DNA of 10,168 nt from Spirochaetaceae bacterium (GTDB taxonomy: Bacteria > Spirochaetota > Spirochaetia > DSM-2461), in assembly GCA_003246505.1 (NCBI GenBank), contig QKAI01000086.1, forward strand, positions 1-10,168, read 5' to 3'. This document shows positions 1 through 5,380 of this stretch, piece after piece; within the stretch, counting starts at the first letter, position 1, and each line of letters begins with the position of its first letter. Position numbers and translations under genes: made by a program. Under the pieces are notes generated by a model. The model did no database searches. It was given only the letters and a program-made list of their open reading frames with translations, and was not told the DNA's origin.

Positions 1-88
1 CCCGGTCCAGGCTCAGAACGTGCACGCCCTCGCAGGGATTGTCCACCAGATGGGATTCGAAAATCTTTTCAACTAAGGTTTTACCCAT
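1..88 (-). CDS. leuC: 3-isopropylmalate dehydratase large subunit, N-terminal fragment (runs off the left edge)
   Basis: Only the first 29 codons are inside the window. The minus strand reads MGKTLVEKIFESHLVD and later VLSLDR, which matches the N-terminus of LeuC/aconitase-family large subunits (the usual TL-x-EKI/L-F motif). The family isomerises 2-isopropylmalate to 3-isopropylmalate using a [4Fe-4S] cluster; the cluster cysteines lie outside this window. The ATG shares one base with the leuA stop (TAATG), and an AAAGGAG lies 11 bases upstream inside the end of leuA, so translational coupling to leuA is likely. The leuA context makes leuC much more likely than aconitase or homoaconitase, but the fragment alone cannot exclude those. 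Confidence 0.8.
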   Translation of the reverse strand, partial: MGKTLVEKIFESHLVDNPCEGVHVLSLDR

Positions 89-1632
89 TACGCTTTCATC
101 TCCTTTATCTTCTCGATGCCCTCCATGCGGGCGACTTTATTGATCACGTTCATATAGGCCAGGGCGGAGGCTTCCACGATGTCCGTGCTGGAGCCCTGCC
201 CGTGGTAGCGGCGGTCCTTGTGTTCCGCCACGATCTTCACCTCGCCCAGGGCGTTCTGGCCGCCGGTGAGGCCGGTGAGGGCGTAGTCCACCATTTTGAT
301 GGAGAATCCCACAGCCCGGTCGATGGCCTTGCAGGCCGCATCCACCGGACCGTCCCCGGTGGCCGCTTCCTGGATGGGTTCCGATTCCGGCTCGGTAGTG
401 TCGTGGATCTTCACCGTGGCCGAGGGGATGGAGCCCGTGCCCGAGGTGGTGCTCAGGTAGACCATTTTGTACTTGTCCACCTCGTCCCCCTCTATCTCCA
501 TCATCGCCTCCAGGTCGTCGTCGTAGACGGTGCCCTTCTTATCGGCCAGGGCCAGGAACTTCTCGTAGAACAGGTCCAGGTCGTAGGAGTTCTCCTCGTA
601 GCCGAGCAGGCTCAGGCGGTGCTTGATGATGTGCCGGCCCGAGCGGCTGGTCAGGTGGAACTGGTTGGCGGAGAGGCCCACAGACTCGGGGGTCATGATC
701 TCGTAGTTGCTCCGGTTCTTGAGCACCCCGTCCTGGTGGATGCCCGAGGAGTGGGCGAAGGCGGTGGCCCCCACGATGGCCTTGTTGGGCTGGACGGGCA
801 CATTGCAGATCTTGCTGACAAGGCGGCTGGTATGGGTGATCTCCTCGGTGATGATGTTCGTATCGATGCCGAAGATGTCCTTCCGGGTCCTCATGGCCAT
901 GACCACCTCTTCCATGGAGCAGTTCCCCGCCCTTTCGCCCAGGCCGTTCACGGTGCACTCTATCTGCCGCGCCCCGTTGAGGACGGCCATGAGGGAGTTG
1001 GCCGCCGCCTGGCCCAGGTCGTTGTGGCAGTGGACCGAGATGGTGGCTTTGTCGATGTTGGGCACCCGGTTGAAGATGTCCTTGATGATGTCCCCGAATT
1101 CGTAGCCCACGGTGTAGCCCACCGTGTCGGGGATATTGATGGTCTTCGCCCCCGCGTTGATGGTGGCTTCCACGATGCGGCAGAGCATGTCCCGGTCGGT
1201 CCGCCCCGCGTCCTCGCAGGAGAATTCCACGTCGTCGCAGAAATTACGGGCGTAGGTGACCGCGTCCACCCCCATCCTTATGACCTCGTCGTAACCCTTC
1301 TTGAGCTTGCTCTCCACGTGCATGCTGGAGGTGGCGATGAAGGTGTGGATCCGGGGCCGGGGGCACTCCTTCAGGGCTTCGGCGCAGGCGTCGATATCCT
1401 TTCTCACCGCCCGGGCGAGGCCTGCCACGATGGGGCCCTTTACCGAATTGGCAATCTGCCTCACGCTCTCCAGATCTCCCGGGGAACTGACAGGAAAGCC
1501 CGCTTCAATGATATCCACATTGAGCTTGGCCAGGGCATGGGCTATGACAATCTTCTCTTTTACGGAAAGACTGGAGGACAGGGCCTGCTCCCCGTCTCTG
1601 AGGGTCGTGTCAAAAATCAATACCTTATCCAT
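88..1632 (-). CDS. leuA: 2-isopropylmalate synthase
   Basis: This enzyme condenses 2-oxoisovalerate with acetyl-CoA, the first committed step of leucine synthesis in the cytoplasm. The 514-residue protein matches the E. coli-type LeuA in length and layout. Residues 1-270 are the TIM barrel, with DTTLRDGEQ at 8-16 (R12 and D13 catalytic/metal), the metal-binding HCHND at 201-205, and GERAGNCS at 232-239. A linker follows with AFAHSSGIHQDG at 291-302. The C-terminal regulatory domain, from about 388, holds TGDGPVDAA and GQGSSTDIVEASA, the usual leucine feedback site. The start is supported by AAGGAG seven bases upstream of the ATG. Homocitrate or citramalate synthase are less likely given the motifs, the leuC neighbour and the leucine-rich leader peptide upstream. 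Confidence 0.96.
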   Translation of the reverse strand: MDKVLIFDTTLRDGEQALSSSLSVKEKIVIAHALAKLNVDIIEAGFPVSSPGDLESVRQIANSVKGPIVAGLARAVRKDIDACAEALKECPRPRIHTFIATSSMHVESKLKKGYDEVIRMGVDAVTYARNFCDDVEFSCEDAGRTDRDMLCRIVEATINAGAKTINIPDTVGYTVGYEFGDIIKDIFNRVPNIDKATISVHCHNDLGQAAANSLMAVLNGARQIECTVNGLGERAGNCSMEEVVMAMRTRKDIFGIDTNIITEEITHTSRLVSKICNVPVQPNKAIVGATAFAHSSGIHQDGVLKNRSNYEIMTPESVGLSANQFHLTSRSGRHIIKHRLSLLGYEENSYDLDLFYEKFLALADKKGTVYDDDLEAMMEIEGDEVDKYKMVYLSTTSGTGSIPSATVKIHDTTEPESEPIQEAATGDGPVDAACKAIDRAVGFSIKMVDYALTGLTGGQNALGEVKIVAEHKDRRYHGQGSSTDIVEASALAYMNVINKVARMEGIEKIKEMKA

Positions 1633-1676
1633 TCCTTACTCCTTATGTTTCCCCGGACCGGCCGGAGTTGTTCTGC

Positions 1677-1709
1677 AAAAAAAAACCCGCTCTCCTCGGA
1701 GAACGGGTT
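1677..1709 (-). terminator. Rho-independent terminator (attenuator) in the leuA leader
   Basis: On the minus strand AACCCG pairs with CGGGTT. One G-U pair and TCTC/GAGA extend the stem to 11 bp around a CGAG loop. The stem is followed by a run of nine T, the first two of which lie in the stem. It lies about 45 bases before the leuA ATG and downstream of any leu promoter, so it must act as a conditional terminator rather than end a gene. Confidence 0.85.
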
Positions 1710-1749
1710 GCTTTACCGTGTAGTACGCCTTTACAGCGACCGTTCTCCG
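1697..1749 (-). promoter_or_regulatory. Antiterminator pairing that competes with the leuA attenuator
   Basis: On the minus strand CGGAGAACGG (1749-1740) is the perfect 10-base complement of CCGTTCTCCG (1706-1697). The second segment supplies most of the 5' arm and the loop of the leuA terminator, so the two structures exclude each other. The upstream arm lies inside the leader peptide ORF, between its leucine codons and its stop, so ribosome position can decide which structure forms. The pairing is seen directly; the regulatory role is inferred. Confidence 0.75.
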
Positions 1750-1817
1750 CACATATCTCTCCCTAGTAGAATAATTAGAGAAATAGTAATGCTGGAAATA
1801 ACGGATTTGCCTTTCAT
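1731..1817 (-). CDS. leuL: leu operon leader peptide (28 aa, branched-chain codon-rich)
   Basis: The ORF starts with MKGKSV and contains ISLIILLG at codons 12-19. Leu codons 14, 17 and 18 are all CTA, which is scarce in the neighbouring genes, and the Ile codons are all ATT. It ends with CTG TAA. A GGAG lies upstream but 13 bases from the ATG, which is longer than ideal. With the CTA pair (1769-1764) in the ribosome, the leading edge would stop at about 1753, just short of the antiterminator arm that begins at 1749. A ribosome at the stop (1733-1731) would cover that arm. The peptide itself probably has no function beyond sensing charged tRNA-Leu, and perhaps tRNA-Ile. Translation is not proven. 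Confidence 0.7.
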   Translation of the reverse strand: MKGKSVISSITISLIILLGRDMCGERSL

Positions 1818-1858
1818 TGAATGTACGGTACTCCTCTGAAAAAAAAAGATCAAGAGAA

Positions 1859-1890
1859 TTTCCGGAAAAGAGCGAAAAAAGTGAAAAAGC
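1859..1890. repeat. TTTCCGGAAA palindrome followed by spaced GAAAAA tracts
   Basis: A 10-bp perfect palindrome (1859-1868) is followed by GCGAAAAAA and GTGAAAAAG, which begin nine bases apart (1872 and 1881). The site lies about 100 bases upstream of the plus-strand -10 for the transporter operon. Phased A-tracts or repeated half-sites in such a place could bind the AraC-type regulator encoded downstream, but no known consensus supports this. On the minus strand the same bases are the U-rich tail of the hairpin at 1889-1909. Confidence 0.25.
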
Positions 1891-1909
1891 AGTACTAGGA
1901 TAGTACTGC
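1889..1909 (-). terminator. Strong 9-bp hairpin followed by a U-rich tract, possible upstream leu terminator or operator
   Basis: GCAGTACTA and TAGTACTGC form a perfect 9-bp inverted repeat with a three-base spacer. On the minus strand it is followed by TTTTTCACTTTTTTC, so it has the form of a terminator pointing toward leuA. No gene ends here, so it is either an additional early terminator in a long leu leader or a DNA-level operator between the divergent units. The symmetry is seen directly; the function is uncertain. Confidence 0.5.
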
Positions 1910-1972
1910 AAATTTGAACGGTAAGAAGGCGTTGACAGGGGAGAGCCCCGACGGGGAGACGTAAGAATTTTA

Positions 1973-2002
1973 TATATAATGAACAAAAAATTGTATTTTC
2001 AA
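1973..2002 (-). promoter_or_regulatory. Candidate sigma-70 promoter for the leu operon
   Basis: On the minus strand TTGAAA (2002-1997) is followed after 18 bases by TATATA (1978-1973). A 17-base spacing to TTATAT is also possible. Transcription would start at about 1966 and give a leader of about 330 bases containing both hairpins and the leader peptide. A promoter closer to the leader peptide was not recognised. The call rests on hexamer similarity in AT-rich DNA. Confidence 0.4.
1975..1980 (+). promoter_or_regulatory. Consensus -10 box for the sugar transporter operon
   Basis: A perfect TATAAT lies 91 bases before the binding-protein ATG, implying a 5' UTR of about 85 bases that includes a short TTGTC/GACAA inverted repeat (2028-2044). 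No -35 hexamer is seen at 16-18 bases; that region is GC-rich. A good -10 without a -35 fits a promoter that needs an activator, plausibly the AraC-type regulator encoded downstream. It overlaps the candidate leu promoter on the other strand. Confidence 0.4.
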
Positions 2003-2071
2003 TATAAGCCGAGCTGTTATCATATTCTTGTCAAGTTTGGACAAAATTCTATCATAAGGAGAATTCAAAAA

Positions 2072-3424
2072 ATGGCAGTAAGGAAGTTTGTTGTTTTTCT
2101 GCTTTCCGCGCTTATCGTTCTTGCATTCACAACGGGATGCTCAAAGAACAGCGGGGGAGACAAGGGGGCCACCGTAAGCTCGGAAACCTCCACCGGGAGC
2201 GCCGGGTTCGGCGTCAGTTCCAAGAAGCTGACGATAACCCTGTGGGACATCGCCACGGAGGATCCGACGAAGGGCATCCAGGAACGGGCGGTTGAGCGTT
2301 TCATGACGGCCTATCCGAACATTACCGTGGACAATACCCATATCCAGAACGATACCTACAAGCAGAAGCTGATTATTTCCATGAGCTCCGGCCAGTGCCC
2401 GGACATGTATATCCACTGGGGCGGCGGCCCCATGAACGAGTACATAGACTCCGGCTTCGCCGTGCCTATTACCGACTTGATGAAAGAGCATTGCGACATT
2501 CCCTTCCTGGACGCCGCCATCGCCCAGAGCATGTACAAAGGGGACATATACGCCGTACCCTTCGGGGGAATCGGCGGAAGCGGTATCTTCTACAACAAGA
2601 CGATTTTCAACAAACTGGGCCTGGGCGTGCCCGGGACAATCGCCGAGCTCGAAGCTACCTGCGAAACCCTCAAGAAGGCCGGATACATTCCCTTCTCCCT
2701 GGCCAACCAGAACAAATGGACCGGTTCCATGTATTTCATGTACCTGGCGACCCGCTACGGCGGTGTTGATGAGTTCAATGCGGCCGTGGACGGGACCGGA
2801 TCCTTTGAATCCCCCGCCTTCCAGTATGCGGGCGAGAAAATCCAGCAGTGGGTCCGGGCGGGTTACTTCCCCGACGGCGTGAACAGCCTGAATACGGACG
2901 ACGGCCAGGACAGGCAGCTCATCTATACGGAAGAAGCGGCCATGATGCTCCACGGCTCCTGGCAGGCTGCCTCCATGAGAAACGATAACGAGGAGTGGTA
3001 CGTAAAGAATATGGATTACTTCCGCTTTCCCAACCTGGCCAGCAGCGACAAGCCCCAGAACATCGTCGTCGGGACCTCCATCGGAAACGGTTTCTCCTTC
3101 AATATCCACAACGATCAGGATAAACTGAACTCCGCCTTTATCCTGGCCACCCAGTACTTCAACGACGATACCTATAACAGCGAACAGCTGGCGACGGGAA
3201 GGATCCCTTCCATCAAAGGCATGGGCGACACCATCGAGGATCACTGTATGCAGAAGATCTGGGCCGATTTCTCCAGCGCCAGCAACGTTCAGCTCTGGTA
3301 CGACCAGTATCTTCCCCCCGCCGTGGGCGAAGCCCACAAGAACACCTGCCAGGAGATCTTCGGCCTTACGAAGACCCCCGCGCAGGCTAACGCCGAACTG
3401 AACAAGGCCATGAGAGACAACTAG
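2072..3424 (+). CDS. ABC transporter sugar-binding lipoprotein (solute-binding family 1)
   Basis: This is the extracytoplasmic receptor of a carbohydrate ABC importer. The 450-residue protein begins with basic MAVRKF, a hydrophobic stretch, and a relaxed lipobox TTGC with the modified cysteine at C23, followed by a Ser/Gly/Thr-rich linker. The mature part has the family-1 pattern: KLTITLWD at the start of lobe 1, MSSGQCPDMYIHWGGG, DIYAVPFGG with GIFYNKTIF, and NKWTGSMYF. The tryptophans in the second and last motifs are typical sugar-stacking positions. ATG 2072 was chosen over a longer in-frame start at 1979 because AAGGAG lies ten bases upstream and the signal peptide then begins correctly. 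Xylobiose or xylo-oligosaccharide specificity is inferred only from the GH120 gene in the locus. Confidence 0.92.
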   Translation: MAVRKFVVFLLSALIVLAFTTGCSKNSGGDKGATVSSETSTGSAGFGVSSKKLTITLWDIATEDPTKGIQERAVERFMTAYPNITVDNTHIQNDTYKQKLIISMSSGQCPDMYIHWGGGPMNEYIDSGFAVPITDLMKEHCDIPFLDAAIAQSMYKGDIYAVPFGGIGGSGIFYNKTIFNKLGLGVPGTIAELEATCETLKKAGYIPFSLANQNKWTGSMYFMYLATRYGGVDEFNAAVDGTGSFESPAFQYAGEKIQQWVRAGYFPDGVNSLNTDDGQDRQLIYTEEAAMMLHGSWQAASMRNDNEEWYVKNMDYFRFPNLASSDKPQNIVVGTSIGNGFSFNIHNDQDKLNSAFILATQYFNDDTYNSEQLATGRIPSIKGMGDTIEDHCMQKIWADFSSASNVQLWYDQYLPPAVGEAHKNTCQEIFGLTKTPAQANAELNKAMRDN

Positions 3425-3436
3425 ATTGTGCTTAAC

Positions 3437-3474
3437 GGGAGCCCGCGGTCCGAAAGGAGGGTTTGAGGGCTCCC
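3437..3474 (+). repeat. Intercistronic inverted repeat between the binding-protein and permease genes
   Basis: GGGAGCCC (3437-3444) and GGGCTCCC (3467-3474) form a perfect 8-bp stem around a 22-base loop. No run of T follows, so it is not a typical terminator. Such a hairpin after a binding-protein gene commonly protects that part of the mRNA and lets the receptor be made in excess of the membrane subunits; that role is inferred. The loop contains an unused AAAGGAGG. Confidence 0.55.
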
Positions 3475-3517
3475 ATTTAAAAACGGGAATTTCATTAATT
3501 GAGACGAAGGACGTAAA

Positions 3518-4426
3518 ATGAAAAAAATCGCATCCCTTGTGCAAAGCCGGCAGAGAAGCGTACGAATAGCCGCGACGGTTTTTCTGGCCCCGGTCATCAT
3601 AATAATGGCCGTCTTCATCATTTATCCCATAGTATCAACATTCAGCATCAGCCTGTTCGATTGGAACGGCATTTCGAAGGACAGGGAATTCATAGGCCTG
3701 GAAAACTGGAAGATGCTCATCCATGACAGGGTTTTCTGGTTCGCCTTTAAAAACAACCTCACCCTCATGGTCTGCTCCATCGGCATCCAGATACCCGTCG
3801 CCATCGCCCTGGCCACCTTTCTAGACGGGGCTGGCAGGAAAGTGAACTTTTTCAAGGTCGTCTGGTTCCTTCCCCTTCTCATGTCCTCCGTGGCCATAGG
3901 GTTCCTCTTCTCCTACGCCCTGGCCACCACCGGCGGTATCGTCACCACGATCTCCCAGTCCCTGGGAGGTGGCAAGGTGGATCTCCTCGGCCGGGCCCCC
4001 CAGGCCCTGTACGCGGTCATCAGCGTCGTCGCCTGGCAGTACATTCCCTTTTACATGGTATATTTTCTCGCCGGATACGGCAATATCGATATTAATATCT
4101 ATGAGGCGAGCATAATCGACGGCGCCACCCGGGGGCAGTACTTCCTTCATATAGGCCTGCCCCTCCTGAGTCCCATGATAAAGTCGGCCTGCATCCTCTC
4201 CCTGATAGGATCCCTCAAGTATTTCGATCTTATTTACGCCATGACCGGGGGCGGCCCGGGAACGGCGACGGAACTCATGGCCACCTATATGTACAAGCTC
4301 TCCTTCTCCCATTTCAAAATGGGATACGGATCGACAACGGCCGCGGGCATGTTCATCCTGGTAACGGGATTTGCCCTTATGATGCAAACCATATTAAAAG
4401 GGAACGGGTCTTCGAACGATGAATAA
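3518..4426 (+). CDS. Carbohydrate ABC transporter permease, MalF/UgpA-like
   Basis: This 302-residue integral membrane protein has six hydrophobic segments. The first (about 18-40, FLAPVIIIMAVFIIYPIV) is the usual start of this family. The EAA loop that docks to the ATPase begins at E196 (EASIIDGATRGQYF, then IGLPLLSP), and the MTGGGPG motif typical of UgpA/LacF permeases follows. AAGGA lies six bases before the ATG. The gene follows the binding-protein gene by 93 bases and overlaps the next permease by 8 bases. It would form the membrane channel as a heterodimer with the next gene product. Confidence 0.94.
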   Translation: MKKIASLVQSRQRSVRIAATVFLAPVIIIMAVFIIYPIVSTFSISLFDWNGISKDREFIGLENWKMLIHDRVFWFAFKNNLTLMVCSIGIQIPVAIALATFLDGAGRKVNFFKVVWFLPLLMSSVAIGFLFSYALATTGGIVTTISQSLGGGKVDLLGRAPQALYAVISVVAWQYIPFYMVYFLAGYGNIDINIYEASIIDGATRGQYFLHIGLPLLSPMIKSACILSLIGSLKYFDLIYAMTGGGPGTATELMATYMYKLSFSHFKMGYGSTTAAGMFILVTGFALMMQTILKGNGSSNDE

Positions 4427-5258
4427 TAGCAGAGTAAAAAGCAATATCGCGTGGACGGTGGCGGGGATACTGGCCGTATTCTGGTTTATGATTACCGCCA
4501 TTCCCTTTCTTTTCATGGTGATCAACTCCTTCAAAGGGCAATTCGAGATGCTCCAGAAGGGGGTGTTCGATCTGCCCGACTCCTGGTTCCCCACGAATTT
4601 CATCGGGGTTCTTGAGAACGGCTTCCTGAGCTATTTCTTCAACAGCGTCATACTGCTGGCGATCTGCCTGACCATTCTGCTCTTCATCACCGCCTGCGCC
4701 TCCTATCCCCTTTCGAGGATGAAATTCAAACTCCGGGGCCCCACATACGCCCTGATCGTCGCCTGCATGTCCATCCCCATCCACGTGACCCTCATCCCCA
4801 TTTTCAAGATGTCCACGGTCATTAGGACCTACGACTCGATCTTCGCCCTGATAGGCCCCTATGTCGCCTTCGCCATACCCATTTCCTGCTATATCCTCAC
4901 GACCTTCATGACCTCCATTCCCGCGTCCCTCGAAGAGTCGGCGGAGATTAACGGGTGCGGCAAATTCAGAACCTTCTTCCATATCATCCTTCCCCTGTCC
5001 AAGCCGGGGCTTTCCACCCTTGCTATTTACAACGGGGTCGCCATATGGAATGAATTCGCCTTTGCCAATACGCTTACCCAGTCCAGGAAAGCCCAGACCC
5101 TGCCCCTCGCCATTTCCGCATTCAAGGGGGAGCACTCCATGAACATTCCCGTCATCATGTCCGTACTCGTCCTGACGGTTCTCCCCATGATCATTCTCTT
5201 CATCATCCTGCAGGAGAAACTGGTCAGGGGATTGATGGCGGGGGCCGTGAAAGGGTGA
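4419..5258 (+). CDS. Carbohydrate ABC transporter permease, MalG/UgpE-like
   Basis: The 279-residue second channel subunit has six predicted membrane segments. The family signature FLFMVINSFKG sits after the first. The EAA loop reads EESAEINGCGKFRTF from E172, followed by IILPLSKPGL. The C-terminus LQEKLVRGLMAGAVKG is typical of the group. Its ATG overlaps the preceding permease stop by 8 bases, so the two are translationally coupled. No ATP-binding subunit is encoded in this window. As in many CUT1 importers, the permeases may use a shared MsmX/UgpC-type ATPase encoded elsewhere; that is inference. Confidence 0.94.
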   Translation: MNNSRVKSNIAWTVAGILAVFWFMITAIPFLFMVINSFKGQFEMLQKGVFDLPDSWFPTNFIGVLENGFLSYFFNSVILLAICLTILLFITACASYPLSRMKFKLRGPTYALIVACMSIPIHVTLIPIFKMSTVIRTYDSIFALIGPYVAFAIPISCYILTTFMTSIPASLEESAEINGCGKFRTFFHIILPLSKPGLSTLAIYNGVAIWNEFAFANTLTQSRKAQTLPLAISAFKGEHSMNIPVIMSVLVLTVLPMIILFIILQEKLVRGLMAGAVKG

Positions 5259-5289
5259 TTTCCCAAAGGGTTTGACGACAGGAGAGAGA

Positions 5290-5331
5290 ATGGGGTATTT
5301 TCTGCCCTTCGGACGGATTGAGGTGGTATAA
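5290..5331 (+). CDS. Possible 13-codon upstream ORF before the sensor kinase
   Basis: AGGAG five bases before ATG 5290 is one of the best ribosome sites in the locus, yet the ORF (MGYFLPFGRIEVV) ends after 13 codons at 5331, in a different frame from the kinase. It may be a short coupling or regulatory ORF between permease and kinase, or chance. No homology is claimed. Confidence 0.25.
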   Translation: MGYFLPFGRIEVV

Positions 5332-5332
5332 T
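5324..5332 (+). promoter_or_regulatory. Extended -10 promoter candidate for the kinase/regulator pair
   Basis: TGGTATAAT is a perfect TATAAT preceded by the TGn extension, which can work without a good -35. Initiation would fall near 5339, about 40 bases before the preferred kinase start at 5381. This would allow low basal synthesis of the two-component system independent of the transporter promoter. Confidence 0.4.
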
Positions 5333-5380
5333 CCAGGGACATCAAAGGGCATAGCTTATTCCCAGGCAATAGGTGAAACG

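Noticed and set aside
202..1839. 545-codon plus-strand ORF opposite leuA
   Set aside because: It is antisense to a fully convincing leuA, its product is a low-complexity Val/His/Gly/Asp-rich string, and it arises from the GC-rich third positions of leuA.
1932..1937. Perfect TTGACA as -35 of the transporter promoter
   Set aside because: It is 37 bases from the TATAAT at 1975, far outside the 16-19 base range, and no -10 lies at the correct distance.
1633..1966. T-box or other riboswitch controlling leuA
   Set aside because: No T-box core sequence or specifier-loop layout was seen; the leader peptide and competing stems explain the region better.
1636..1986. 116-codon minus-strand ORF across the leu leader
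   Set aside because: Its frame differs from that of the leader peptide, it runs through promoter, hairpins and terminator, and the product resembles translated AT-rich noncoding DNA.
2028..2055. TTGTCA-16-TATCAT as the transporter promoter
   Set aside because: Transcription would start at about 2061, within or just past the AAGGAG ribosome site at 2056-2061, leaving no usable leader.
1979..2071. Upstream start of the binding-protein gene at 1979
   Set aside because: It lies inside the TATAAT box, lacks a ribosome site, and would add 31 residues before an otherwise perfect lipoprotein signal peptide.
2141..3544. 467-codon minus-strand ORF opposite the binding-protein gene
   Set aside because: It mirrors the codon bias of the real gene, has no recognisable motif, and has the same Val/Gly/His-rich composition as other antisense shadows here.
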